Source: Litorilituus sp.
GTDB lineage: Bacteria > Pseudomonadota > Gammaproteobacteria > Enterobacterales > Alteromonadaceae
DNA length: 49,247 nt
Direction of reading: 5' to 3'
NCBI GenBank assembly: GCA_030754235.1
Contig: JASMAS010000012.1
Span: 1-49,247, forward strand
Shown piece after piece: positions 37,959 through 48,057 of this stretch (its first letter is position 1; every line of letters begins with the position of its first letter). Below the pieces are notes generated by a model. That model worked only from the letters and a program-made list of their open reading frames with translations, was not told where the DNA came from and did not search any database. Position numbers and translations under genes: made by a program.

Positions 37959-38216
37959 ATGGCACATAAGAAAGCTGCAGGTAGTACACGAAATGGTCGT
38001 GATTCTGAATCAAAACGTTTAGGTGTTAAGCGTTTCGGTGGTGAGTCTGTTTTAGCAGGTAACATCATTGTTCGTCAACGTGGTACTCGTTTCCACGCTG
38101 GTAATAATATGGGTATCGGTAAAGATCATACGTTATTCGCATTAGCTGATGGTAAAGTTCAGTTTGATGTTAAAGGTCCAAAAAATCGTAAGTTTGTTAG
38201 CATCATCGCTGACTAA
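37959..38216 (+). CDS. rpmA: 50S ribosomal protein L27
   Basis: An 85-residue ribosomal protein whose N-terminal tail reaches the peptidyl-transferase centre. [20 protein letters not shown] and [20 protein letters not shown] are typical. No N-terminal cleavage extension, as found in Firmicutes, is present. A ribosome site AGGAG precedes the ATG. An intrinsic terminator follows. Confidence 0.98.
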   Translation: MAHKKAAGSTRNGRDSESKRLGVKRFGGESVLAGNIIVRQRGTRFHAGNNMGIGKDHTLFALADGKVQFDVKGPKNRKFVSIIAD

Positions 38217-38235
38217 TCTTAGATTCGATTTTCTA

Positions 38236-38260
38236 AAAACCTCGCATCATGCGAGGTTTT
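38236..38260 (+). terminator. Intrinsic terminator of rplU-rpmA
   Basis: A perfect 11-bp stem, AAAACCTCGCA/TGCGAGGTTTT (38236-38246 with 38250-38260), a 3-nt loop and a run of T. It separates rpmA from obgE. Confidence 0.92.
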
Positions 38261-38445
38261 TTTTTGGTTACAAAAAAGAATCAGTGCTTATACGCAATGG
38301 TGATACGAATTACCTTAATTAATGTACTCGATATAACAGCTAATCTGTTTAGTATTATTTTTTAAAACGAAAGTATTAGCGCAATATTCATAAAAAATGG
38401 TTTATAATAGCAAGATATAAACCACAAGACTTTAGGGTTGTGTAA

Positions 38446-39618
<1,173 letters not shown>

Positions 39619-39774
39619 TTAGAAACCTTCCCAATAAAACATGGCATTGCTTGTTTCTAGTTATAGCAGATTAGCAACAAGCATTTATTATCACGTACTA
39701 AAATAATAAAACTTAAATGCCATGAGTCTTTCGGATACAGGCACCACTAGAGCAAGCTTTATATTTTACATATT

Positions 39775-40989
39775 CTAAATACTTATTAGCCCCCATACTA
39801 AAGCAATTAACGCAGTACCGCTCATTAAGATCATATAAGCTGATGATATGACAAAATACTTAAAAATTGTTAGCAAGTATCCTTGTTTATAAACACGCTT
39901 TTGCATAATAAATAGGTAAATCGGAATCCAAACACATAAGCTAATAGTGAATGTTTCAAAAAAATCGCCAAGCCATGGAAAATCATCAATGAACAAGTCA
40001 AATATGGCATCTATTCCCCCTAAAACGAACATCATTAAAAAAATAAAGCTATGGCTATGTAATGCTACTGTTAAATGCTCAAGATAAAAGCGATTAGAAA
40101 ACAGGTACATAATTTTTAATAACACCGCAAATAAAGGTAATAAAATAAACATCAGCTGTGGTAGTTTTGCAATGGCTTGTTGTACTAACTTTGTTGGATC
40201 TGTGTTTATTTCGTTTTCAGCTTTTTTCTCAAGCATCTCCATTTGCTTATTTAGTTTTTCATTCATTTCTTTTGAAAGAAAATCAAAGGCTATATTATCA
40301 TCCGCATGATTAGATATGTTAATAACGTGTTCTTTTGCTGTGCCTTGTTCCTTATCTATGAGGGCAGAATTAATATGCTCTTGATACTGCTTATAGTGAA
40401 ACTGATCATTTTCGGTAAATTCTTTTATATTATTGAGTTTTTTAAGTTCTAATGCTGCCAGATTAATTGCCTGATTTTGTAATGCCTTATCATTTGACTG
40501 AGCAATAAGCTCACGATACGAGCTAAGCTTTTCAATCGCCTGAGTTGTTGGCATCATCTCCGGTAAATCACTTAACTCTTGCACTTTTGTATCAATGCTT
40601 TTCTGAATAACCTCAGGGGTGGGTAACGTTTTATTTGACGAATCAAAGTCAGGAAACAACTTAAGTGATAAGAAAAATACGATACTTATAAATAAATACA
40701 GCTTAAGTGGCGGAACATAATGGACCCTTCTCCCAGCAAAATATTCTTTTGTTAAAAAACCAGGTTTACATAATAAAGGAAATAATGTTCTACTAGCTCT
40801 TGAATCAAAACTAAAAATATCATCAAGAAGGTGCAAAAGCACAGTGCCAAAGTAGCGAATTGTAGGGGTCACCTCTTGACCACAAGACGAACAGAATTGA
40901 CCATCTAATGGCGAAGCGCAATTTTTACAGTGTGGTGCCGATTCAGAGCGTTGTATTAATTCATCCATTTCGTAGCAATTTTTTGACAT
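39775..40989 (-). CDS. DUF3667 family zinc-ribbon membrane protein
   Basis: A 404-residue protein with an N-terminal zinc ribbon (HCKNCASPLDGQFCSSCGQE, four cysteines). Next is the DUF3667 signature region (LDDIFSFDSRASRTLFPLL, KPGFLTKEYFAGRRVHYVPP), then about five membrane helices. The first is LYLFISIVFFLSLKLF (about 97); the others lie from about 275 onward, such as LPQLMFILLPLFAVLL. Between helices 1 and 2 is a charged helical loop of about 150 residues, predicted outside or in the cytoplasm. Function is unknown. ATG 40989 has no strong ribosome site, and an ATG at 40968 is an alternative. Confidence 0.85.
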   Translation of the reverse strand: MSKNCYEMDELIQRSESAPHCKNCASPLDGQFCSSCGQEVTPTIRYFGTVLLHLLDDIFSFDSRASRTLFPLLCKPGFLTKEYFAGRRVHYVPPLKLYLFISIVFFLSLKLFPDFDSSNKTLPTPEVIQKSIDTKVQELSDLPEMMPTTQAIEKLSSYRELIAQSNDKALQNQAINLAALELKKLNNIKEFTENDQFHYKQYQEHINSALIDKEQGTAKEHVINISNHADDNIAFDFLSKEMNEKLNKQMEMLEKKAENEINTDPTKLVQQAIAKLPQLMFILLPLFAVLLKIMYLFSNRFYLEHLTVALHSHSFIFLMMFVLGGIDAIFDLFIDDFPWLGDFFETFTISLCVWIPIYLFIMQKRVYKQGYLLTIFKYFVISSAYMILMSGTALIALVWGLISI

Positions 40990-41186
40990 TTGGTTCTATT
41001 CTATTTAATAGGATTTTATTTTCAATGGCAACTGTCTTTTAGTAAATCAACATCCTCTAATGTTTTCTCGCCAAATACGTAAATACTCAGCTAAGATATT
41101 TTTATTAAACACATTAAGCTGAGTGTCTTTTGAATGGTAATGCCCATTTTTTAATGAAGTTCAGCACTTGAACATTGATTATATGC

Positions 41187-42221
41187 TCATGGACGATTTT
41201 TGTGTATTGAAAGTATATCTTCTATGACGGCATAGCCTGTTTCTATTCGCCCAGCGCCAGGACCTATTAAGGTAATATCACCTAATAGTTCTGTAGAGTA
41301 AGTTATTGCATTAGTTGCTCCGGTAATAGATGCTAATGGGTGTTCATTAGATATCATTTCAGGTTTAACTGAAGCGATAAACCCGTCATTGGTCTTTTTA
41401 ACAGTACCAATTAGTTTCCAATACTTGTTATTATTATGAGCATTAACAATATCTTTTTTTGTGATCTGACTAATACCTTCACGGTAAATATCGTTAAGAG
41501 TTAGAGATAAGTCCATAAAAAGATTGCCTAAGATGACAACTTTTGCAGCAGCATCATATCCTTCCACATCACCTGTAGGATCTGCTTCAGCATAACCAAG
41601 CTCTTGTGCCTTTGTTAATGCATCGTTATAGTCAGCACCGGCAGACATTTCCCCAAGGATATAGTTAGTTGTGCCATTTAGAATACCTTGGATTTTGGTT
41701 ATTCCGGCAGCCAGTAACATTTCACTTCCCAAAGCTATTGCAGGAGTACCACTCATTACAGTACCTTCAATACCTATCTCTACACCATTTTCACAAGCTA
41801 ACTTTTTAAGTTCTGGAAAATGTAAAGCGACAGGGCCTTTATTAGTCATCGAAACATGCATACCATTGTTTAGTGCATGTTTTACATGACTTAATGCAGG
41901 CTCCCCACTTTTTAGATCGGTAAACGCTAATTCCACTAAAATATCAGCACCACTATTATCAATTGTCTCAATGGCATTCCAGCCCTTAACAACAGCAGCA
42001 GTGCTTTTAAGATCACCATACATGTCAAAATCTGACAATAAGATCTGTGGATCGAGACCGTCAGGATTGTACAGACTACCATTATATATATCGCATATAG
42101 CGACAATACTTAACTCAACGCCAAACGTCTTTTGTATGAGTAAGTTCTTATCTCTAATGATTTTAATTAATCCTTGCCCAACATTGCCAAATCCGATTAT
42201 TGCTAATTTATATTTTTTCAT
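41187..42221 (-). CDS. Homoserine dehydrogenase without regulatory ACT domain
   Basis: A 344-residue NAD(P)-dependent dehydrogenase between homoserine and aspartate 4-semialdehyde. The Rossmann start is LAIIGFGNVGQGLI; the catalytic region has TNKGPVAL (about 127), LNGTTNYILGEM (about 182) and AEADPTGDVEGYDAAAK (about 207). Biosynthetic enzymes usually carry a C-terminal ACT domain, or an aspartokinase fusion, for threonine feedback; this one ends before it. It is the second gene of a probable operon, 44 bp after an aldehyde dehydrogenase and divergent from an Lrp-type regulator. This context suggests catabolism of homoserine rather than threonine synthesis (inference). An AGGAAA site precedes the ATG. 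Confidence 0.9.
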   Translation of the reverse strand: MKKYKLAIIGFGNVGQGLIKIIRDKNLLIQKTFGVELSIVAICDIYNGSLYNPDGLDPQILLSDFDMYGDLKSTAAVVKGWNAIETIDNSGADILVELAFTDLKSGEPALSHVKHALNNGMHVSMTNKGPVALHFPELKKLACENGVEIGIEGTVMSGTPAIALGSEMLLAAGITKIQGILNGTTNYILGEMSAGADYNDALTKAQELGYAEADPTGDVEGYDAAAKVVILGNLFMDLSLTLNDIYREGISQITKKDIVNAHNNNKYWKLIGTVKKTNDGFIASVKPEMISNEHPLASITGATNAITYSTELLGDITLIGPGAGRIETGYAVIEDILSIHKNRP

Positions 42222-42265
42222 TATCTATTTCCTAAATTTTGTAGTGCCAAAGTTATTAATGAGTT

Positions 42266-43711
42266 TTATAATGATTTAGCTAAGTTAAAGCAGTAAGTTT
42301 TAATATCAGTCATCTCACTGATCGCATTTTTTACTCCTTCTCTACCGACACCAGATCCCTTTACGCCACCAAAGGGCATTGCATCTATTCGGTAGTCACT
42401 GCTGTCATTGATGATGACTCCACCGCACTCCATAGCATCGGCAAGCTCAAAGGCTGATTCTAAATTAGTGGTAAAAATACCTGCCTGTAACCCAAAGCCG
42501 ACATTATTAGCTTGTGTTATTGCCTCTTTTTTATCTGAAAATCGATATAATATAGTTACTGGGCCAAATATTTCTTCTTTAGCTATTAAGCAATCATGGT
42601 TAACATCTGCTAGGACAGTAGGCTTAAAAAAATTTTGATCCCTTGTACCACCACACAGTAATGTTGCTTTATGTGCTATTGCATCATTGACCAATGATTC
42701 AACTTTAAATGCTGCTGCTGAATTAATCATTGGCCCCATTTGTGTTGATTCAGCAAGTTTATCTCCACTACGAATACTTCGTGCTCTAGTCGTGAATTCT
42801 CGTGCAAATTTGTCATAGATTTCATCTTGGATAAATATACGTTGAACATGTAAGCAGTTTTGACCTGCAGCCGAAAATGCACCGCTTACACATGAATCTA
42901 TTGCAGTATCAAAATTAGCATCATTCATGATTATTACGGGGCAATTACTACCAAGTTCCATCGATATTTTTTTTAGCCCCGCTAATTTTAAAATTCTTTC
43001 TCCTACATTTTTTCCTCCAGTAAATGAAATCATATTTATTCGAGGATCAGATATGATTGTATCTCCTATGACAGCACCATAGCCGGTAACAAGATTCAAG
43101 ATACCATCTGGCAAGCAAGTTTTTTTAAATAGTTCTACCAACATTTTTGCCACTAACGGGGTTTCATGGTGAGGGAGTAAAATGACGGAGTTACCTGCCG
43201 CTATAGCCGGTCCAATTTTGTGGGCCACTAAATTTAAAGGATCATTAAAAGGAGTTATTGCCGCAATAACGCCAAGAGGTATTTTTCTGAAATAGCCAAA
43301 TCTATTTTCAGAACCAACAGCTTGGTCAAAAGGAATCGTTTCACCAGTTAATCGACACGCTTCTTCAGCACTGATGCGAAGCGTATTTACACATCTACCC
43401 ACTTCTTTTCTAGCTTCTGTAATGGTCTTAATACCCTCTCTAGCAATCATTTGAGCAAACAATTCTTTTTGATTATGCAAGTTATCAGCAACTTCTGTAA
43501 GTACAGACATTCTTTCATTTGCTGAGAGATTTCTAGCTTGTTCAGCTCCTAATACCGCTGTTTCGATAATTGATTTTACTTGAACAGCTGAATTGTTTTT
43601 AACGACACCAACTAAACTACCATCTTGCGGATTTAGTACTTCAATTTGGGGTTGTGAGCTTTCTGTATCGGTGTTTATAGGTAAATCCATCACTGATTGA
43701 ATTCTAGACAT
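42266..43711 (-). CDS. NAD(P)-dependent aldehyde dehydrogenase, possibly for aspartate semialdehyde
   Basis: A 481-residue aldehyde dehydrogenase superfamily enzyme. The catalytic cysteine is about Cys286 in AAGQNCLHV and the general base about Glu252 in MELGSNCP; their 34-residue spacing is standard. The cofactor region is AITPFNDPLNLVAHKIGPAI, with FTGGKNVGERI replacing the usual FTGS. The closest types I recognise are the phosphonoacetaldehyde/lactaldehyde/succinate-semialdehyde group. Paired with homoserine dehydrogenase, an attractive substrate is aspartate 4-semialdehyde (inference). ATG 43711 with GAAGAAA upstream is preferred; the frame opens 13 codons earlier. It is transcribed first, divergent from the Lrp gene. 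Confidence 0.85.
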   Translation of the reverse strand: MSRIQSVMDLPINTDTESSQPQIEVLNPQDGSLVGVVKNNSAVQVKSIIETAVLGAEQARNLSANERMSVLTEVADNLHNQKELFAQMIAREGIKTITEARKEVGRCVNTLRISAEEACRLTGETIPFDQAVGSENRFGYFRKIPLGVIAAITPFNDPLNLVAHKIGPAIAAGNSVILLPHHETPLVAKMLVELFKKTCLPDGILNLVTGYGAVIGDTIISDPRINMISFTGGKNVGERILKLAGLKKISMELGSNCPVIIMNDANFDTAIDSCVSGAFSAAGQNCLHVQRIFIQDEIYDKFAREFTTRARSIRSGDKLAESTQMGPMINSAAAFKVESLVNDAIAHKATLLCGGTRDQNFFKPTVLADVNHDCLIAKEEIFGPVTILYRFSDKKEAITQANNVGFGLQAGIFTTNLESAFELADAMECGGVIINDSSDYRIDAMPFGGVKGSGVGREGVKNAISEMTDIKTYCFNLAKSL

Positions 43712-43866
43712 AATTAATATTTCTTCAAAGGTAGTAAATAACATGTACAAATTCTAACTGGTTTTTTTGATGTTTATTGGTCAGTAAATTGATAGTTGTG
43801 AGTTCTTTGTCTTAATTTTGCTGTATTATTGATTTGATCCGATTGGTTTTTTTGAGGTGTGTTTTA

Positions 43867-44337
43867 ATGGAATTAACAAAGCAAGATTTGAAAATATTAG
43901 AGTTGTTACAATTAGATGTAAAAACTAGTGTGGAAAAACTTTCTGAAGAAGCAGGGTTGTCAACTGCAAGTATACAACGTCGATTAAAGCGTTTAAGAGA
44001 TAATAAAGTTATAGCCGAAGAAGTGGCGATAATATCGCCTAAAGCTGTTAATCAATTAATGACCTTTATAATTACTGTACAGTTAAATAGAAATTATAGT
44101 GATTGCTTTAACTATTTTAAAACAAAAGTAATGAGGAATAAAAATATTCAACAGTGCTATTACATTACGGGTGAGGCCGACTTTGTCATGATAGTGACAG
44201 AAAAGGATATGGAAAGCTTTGAAGAATTTACGCAGTTATTTTTTTTTAGTGATAATGCAGTTCTTCATTTTAAGACTTCTGTGGTTATGGGAAGAACAAA
44301 GGTGAGCTTGGCACTTCCTCTTAATAAATTAAATTAA
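43867..44337 (+). CDS. Lrp/AsnC family transcriptional regulator
   Basis: A 156-residue regulator with an N-terminal helix-turn-helix (about 5-60, LTKQDLKILELLQLDVKTS and GLSTASIQRRLKRLRDNKVI). A C-terminal RAM/AsnC ligand domain follows (about 70-150, CYYITGEADFVMIVTEKDME). ATG 43867 is chosen because GAGGTG lies seven bases upstream; 11 in-frame codons precede it without support. It is divergent from the aldehyde dehydrogenase/homoserine dehydrogenase pair and very probably controls it. Lrp-type regulators commonly respond to the amino acid whose catabolism they govern, so homoserine or aspartate is a candidate effector. Confidence 0.9.
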   Translation: MELTKQDLKILELLQLDVKTSVEKLSEEAGLSTASIQRRLKRLRDNKVIAEEVAIISPKAVNQLMTFIITVQLNRNYSDCFNYFKTKVMRNKNIQQCYYITGEADFVMIVTEKDMESFEEFTQLFFFSDNAVLHFKTSVVMGRTKVSLALPLNKLN

Positions 44338-44389
44338 CTTATTAAGAGCTTATTATTTTCCTCGTATTGTAAAAATTTTGCTATGTATA

Positions 44390-44538
44390 GGGTCTGTTGA
44401 TCTTTCGAGCTTGATTTTGCAGCGATTTGTTGGGTATTTATACAAGGTAGAGCTTTTGTCATGTGGTTTTTTCACATAAAAAAGCGATAACGCCGTAAAA
44501 ATGTCCAACAAACACTGTCCGAAGGATTCGGCTAAAAG
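44390..44538 (+). repeat. MITE-like element, copy 2 (left half only)
   Basis: 149 bp nearly identical to the left half of the copy at 48908-49174. It begins after TA with GGGTCTGTTGATCTTTCG and ends at GATTCGGCTAAAAG, where homology stops abruptly. The right half and right terminal repeat are lost and replaced by a transposase-like fragment. Confidence 0.85.
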
Positions 44539-44668
44539 ATTATCTTTAAACAAGGGGGTGGCGTTAGGCACCCTCCGATTTAAATCGGAGATTGAAGAAT
44601 TAGCTGGTCGAAGAGTGATTGAAGGAAAGCGCGGCAGACCAGTGGTATATAAACAAGCTAAAATGTAA
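44501..44668 (+). pseudogene. Chimeric small frame: MITE start fused to a REP-associated transposase C-terminus
   Basis: A 55-codon open frame starting at an ATG inside the MITE and ending TAA. Its first 13 codons are MITE sequence. The rest includes LNKGVALGTLRFKSEIEEL and GRRVIEGKRGRPV, which looks like the C-terminal end of REP-associated (Y1/IS200-type) transposases. These often finish with an LGxxRFKxxIE...GRRV...KRGRP pattern. There is no catalytic HUH or tyrosine part, so it is a remnant. No ribosome site is seen before the ATG. The family assignment is from memory of the motif. Confidence 0.5.
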
Positions 44669-44837
44669 CCTTTAGGATTTAACCAAAAGGCCTTTTATGC
44701 TACTTATACTGTGTAAAATCACCTGACAATATATCAATTGAGCTACTACAAAAAGGTGAGGCTCTAGCACCGCGATAGCCAAGGCTAAGCATGACTAATA
44801 CAGGTACTTGATGAGCCTGTGATAAAACGTACTGTAC
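44669..44837. other. Gene-free gap with an in-frame extension of the aminotransferase
   Basis: No promoter or terminator is obvious, apart from a short AAAAGGCCTTTT palindrome (about 44686). On the minus strand the frame stays open for 45 codons after the aminotransferase stop at 44838-44840, until TAG at 44700-44702. Confidence 0.35.
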
Positions 44838-45959
44838 TTATGGAGCGAGTACTTCTTTTAAGGCCGCTAAACAAAGTGCTACATTTTCACTTCTCGCGGC
44901 ATAGCCCATCAAGCCAATACGCCACGCATTACCTGCAAATTGTCCTAGGCCGGCGCCTATTTCTAAATTATATTCATTTAATAAAAGTTGGCGTACCTTA
45001 ACATCATCAATACCTTGTGGAATATAAACAGCATTAAGTTGAGGCAGTCTTTCTTGCTCAGGTACGATAAAGTTTATACCTAAGTCTTCAAAACCTGCCG
45101 CCAATTTATTATGTTGTTCACGGTGGCGTGTCCAACTTTTTTCTAGCGTTTCATTCAAAAGCGCTAATAAGGACTCATGTAAGGCATATAATGAATTAAC
45201 TGGCGCAGTGTGGTGATAGCTGCGCTTGCCTTGCCCTGACCAATACTCCATCACAAGTGATTGATCCAAAAACCAACTTTGAACGGCGCTGTCTCTATTT
45301 TTGATGACTTGAGCTGCTTGTTCACTAAAGCTTACCGGTGATAAACCCGGCACACACGATAGACACTTTTGACTACCAGAGTAAACTGCATCAATCCCCC
45401 ATTCATCAACCCTCAGCTCGACACCACCTAATGAAGTAACCGCATCAACAATGGTTAAACAATTATGTTTTCTAGCAATTTCACATAAGGTTTTAGCATC
45501 TGATAATGCCCCCGTTGAGGTTTCAGCATGAACAAATGCAACAAACTTAGCTTCTGGCGTTTGCTTTAAGGCATCTTCTAATGCTTGTGGATCAACAGCC
45601 CTACCCCAAGTACCGTCGACAACAACCGTTTTGGCTCCGATACGATTTACATTTTCAATCATGCGTGCGCCAAATACACCATTGCGACAAACGACTACAG
45701 TATCTCCAGGTGAAACCAAGTTAACAAAACACGCTTCCATTCCCGCAGAACCCGGCGCTGAAATTGCCATGGTATATGGGTTTTGTGTTTGAAAAGCGTA
45801 TTGAAGTAGCGATTTTACTTCATCCATCATGCCAACAAAAGTAGGGTCAAGGTGACCAACAGTTGGTCTAGCTAGTGCTGATAAAACTCTAGGGCTAACA
45901 TCTGAAGGGCCTGGTCCCATCAATGTGCGTTGTGGTGGTATAAAAGATTGAATAGTCAT
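44838..45959 (-). CDS. Class V aminotransferase (alanine/serine-glyoxylate aminotransferase-like)
   Basis: A 373-residue PLP enzyme of the alanine-glyoxylate, serine-glyoxylate or ureidoglycine-glyoxylate group. The N-terminal LMGPGPSDVSPRVL and GHLDPTFVGMMDE are typical. SAPGSAGMEACFVNLVSPGD binds phosphate, VAFVHAETSTGAL and DAVTSLGG follow, and the PLP lysine is in YSGSQKCLSCVPGLSP (about residue 200). The C-terminal WRIGLMGYAAR holds the carboxylate-binding arginine. Length is normal (380-400). Likely reaction: an amino acid plus glyoxylate gives glycine and a keto acid; the amino donor cannot be told. It lies near the homoserine module but is separated by repeat debris. Confidence 0.9.
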   Translation of the reverse strand: MTIQSFIPPQRTLMGPGPSDVSPRVLSALARPTVGHLDPTFVGMMDEVKSLLQYAFQTQNPYTMAISAPGSAGMEACFVNLVSPGDTVVVCRNGVFGARMIENVNRIGAKTVVVDGTWGRAVDPQALEDALKQTPEAKFVAFVHAETSTGALSDAKTLCEIARKHNCLTIVDAVTSLGGVELRVDEWGIDAVYSGSQKCLSCVPGLSPVSFSEQAAQVIKNRDSAVQSWFLDQSLVMEYWSGQGKRSYHHTAPVNSLYALHESLLALLNETLEKSWTRHREQHNKLAAGFEDLGINFIVPEQERLPQLNAVYIPQGIDDVKVRQLLLNEYNLEIGAGLGQFAGNAWRIGLMGYAARSENVALCLAALKEVLAP

Positions 45960-46137
45960 AAGAATCTCACTGTGAACTCAAATAATAAGTACAAAATAGT
46001 TTGTATAACCTTAGCATTAATACAATCATTTACTTAATCAATAGTTATTATCCTAACTATTGATTGTAAAAATATGCTGGTAACTAACACTCAGATTGGT
46101 AACATAGTTATACATTGCCTTAAGAGACGAAACGATA

Positions 46138-47535
46138 ATGATCAAAACCCAAATATTACCCTTAGCCCTTAGTTGCATCACTTTGTTTTATTCTACATCA
46201 AACTTCGCTACTAGCAGCCCTCCAGGTATTAATTTAGTTAATAAAAACATAACATTAGAGCAAGTAACAAAAGATGTTAGTTACCTAGCAAATGACAAGC
46301 TTAATGGTCGCGGGAATTTTTCTGCTGAAATCCACATAGCAGCAAATTATATCGCTAAACGTTTTAATGACGCGGGGTTAGTACCCGCCAAAGGCTACGA
46401 TAGTTTTTTTCAAAAATACCAGGTTAAGCAAATTAACCCTCTATCACTTAGCTTGTCTATAAACAAAGAAAAACTTCGCCCTGAAAACCTTGCGATGGCA
46501 AGTACCACTGATACTTTTAACTGGTCGTTTTCAAAGTCAAAAAAGCAAGACTCACTTGTCAAAATACACACAATTGGTTCAAAAGATGATATGCACAAGA
46601 CATTAGGTAAACTTAATGCACTTGGTGGTCAACATATTGTATTATTGCACCCTACACATGAGAAAATGTTCAAGCGCTATCAACAGTACTTTGCTCAAGG
46701 ATTAACAACGCTTGTATCAAGCGCACAGGCATCCGCGCAAAATGATGCAATGCTACTTGTTTTAACATCAACCACTACTGAGCAAGTAAATAGCTTCTCT
46801 GTAAAGGCAAAGAATAAAATCAACATCAGTGAGTTAAATAATGTTGTTGCCACAATACCTGGACACAGTAAACCAGAAGAAATTATACTCTATTCTGCTC
46901 ATTATGATCATTTAGGTATAGCAGATACACAAAACAACACTGATCTCATTTATAACGGTGCAGATGATGATGCTTCGGGCACTGCGGCAATTATCAATTT
47001 AGCCCACCACTTTGCTAAGCAACAAAACAATGCAAGAACATTAATGTTCGCCGCATTTAGCGCTGAAGAAATAGGAGGTTTTGGCTCTCGTTATTTTTCT
47101 AAGCAGCTTAATCCAGAAACAATTACCGCGATGATCAACATTGAAATGATTGGTAAGCCATCAAAATTTGGCGCTGGTGCTGTTTGGATGACAGGCATGG
47201 AGCGCTCTAATTTAGGTGAGCAATTAAATGCCGCCTTAGCGGGAACAGACATGAAAATACATCAAGACCCTTACCCCGAACAAGGTTTATTTTACCGTTC
47301 AGATAATGCAACATTGGCAAGGTTAGGCGTACCTGCACATAGTTTTAGCAGCACACAACTAGATAAAGATCAGCATTACCACAGTGTTAGTGATGATTTA
47401 GCCTCATTAGATTTAGCTTCGCTACACAAAGTGATCAAAGCACTTGCTGTATCGACACAACCTTTAGTTGACGGAAAGATAACACCGTCTCGTATTGATA
47501 TTAATTTAATAAAAGAGCAAGGAAAAATTTATTAA
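46138..47535 (+). CDS. Exported M28-family zinc peptidase
   Basis: A 465-residue periplasmic or secreted metallopeptidase. The signal peptide (MIKTQILPLALSCITLFYST, ending NFA) is followed by a PA-like insert (about 85-215) and the M28 catalytic domain. Zinc ligands and catalytic residues appear in YSAHYDHLGI (about 257), YNGADDDASGTAA (about 281), AFSAEEIGGFGSR (about 305) and INIEMIG (about 332), plus the late histidine in DQHYHSVSDD. M28 members are mostly aminopeptidases. It probably feeds peptide nutrition. It has its own start downstream of an upstream region of about 180 bp, with an AAGAGACG site. Confidence 0.92.
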   Translation: MIKTQILPLALSCITLFYSTSNFATSSPPGINLVNKNITLEQVTKDVSYLANDKLNGRGNFSAEIHIAANYIAKRFNDAGLVPAKGYDSFFQKYQVKQINPLSLSLSINKEKLRPENLAMASTTDTFNWSFSKSKKQDSLVKIHTIGSKDDMHKTLGKLNALGGQHIVLLHPTHEKMFKRYQQYFAQGLTTLVSSAQASAQNDAMLLVLTSTTTEQVNSFSVKAKNKINISELNNVVATIPGHSKPEEIILYSAHYDHLGIADTQNNTDLIYNGADDDASGTAAIINLAHHFAKQQNNARTLMFAAFSAEEIGGFGSRYFSKQLNPETITAMINIEMIGKPSKFGAGAVWMTGMERSNLGEQLNAALAGTDMKIHQDPYPEQGLFYRSDNATLARLGVPAHSFSSTQLDKDQHYHSVSDDLASLDLASLHKVIKALAVSTQPLVDGKITPSRIDINLIKEQGKIY

Positions 47536-47560
47536 AATAACGAGTTTAGCTTTACGGTAA

Positions 47561-48028
47561 CTAAGCAGCAATGACTTCTAGAGGGCAACGCATATGAAAT
47601 TCAATTTTGTTTTTACCCTCTATTTGAAAACCATGCCTTAAATAAAGCCCTCTTGCAGGATTTTTCAATAACACATTTAGCGTAATGGGTAGTTGCAGTT
47701 GTAATGCTTTTTTCTTTACTACTGACAATACCCGGCTACCAATTCCTTTTCCTTGATATTTAGGTAATATTTGTAACTGCCTTATATGTAAACTTTTTTT
47801 GGTACCGTTAAGCGCGGTAACGCCAAAGTTTATCACACCGATCGGTTTGCGATCACGCAAAATAATATGAGACTGATAATAGTGCTCTTTAATACGCGTT
47901 AAGTGTTGTTCATTTGTCTGTGTTATCTTGGCTTTCGCCAAGTGCTTAGTCATTGATCTTTTGCGTAATACTAATAAAAAATCAATATCTTCATGCTTTA
48001 CTTTTCTAAAGCCAATAGTGAAATTCAT
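47561..48028 (-). CDS. GNAT-family N-acetyltransferase
   Basis: A 155-residue Gcn5-related acetyltransferase, mostly a single domain. The acetyl-CoA loop is LQILPKYQGKGIGSRVLSVV (about 86-105), following a HIRQLQIL strand. C-terminal LYLRHGFQIEGKNKIEFHM is the usual end. The substrate is unknown. It lies 30 bp downstream of another GNAT gene on the same strand, probably in one operon. The two are only distantly related and not an obvious recent duplication. Confidence 0.88.
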   Translation of the reverse strand: MNFTIGFRKVKHEDIDFLLVLRKRSMTKHLAKAKITQTNEQHLTRIKEHYYQSHIILRDRKPIGVINFGVTALNGTKKSLHIRQLQILPKYQGKGIGSRVLSVVKKKALQLQLPITLNVLLKNPARGLYLRHGFQIEGKNKIEFHMRCPLEVIAA

Positions 48029-48057
48029 TGAATGGTTTATTTAAACGGTTATCTATA

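Noticed and set aside
41085-41124. 8-bp inverted repeat after the homoserine dehydrogenase
   Set aside because: ACTCAGCT/AGCTGAGT with a 24-nt loop and no T-run on the minus strand; too weak to call a terminator.
44353-44571. 72-codon minus-strand open frame
   Set aside because: It is the reverse strand of MITE copy 2 and has no plausible start site. The plus-strand chimeric frame is more informative.
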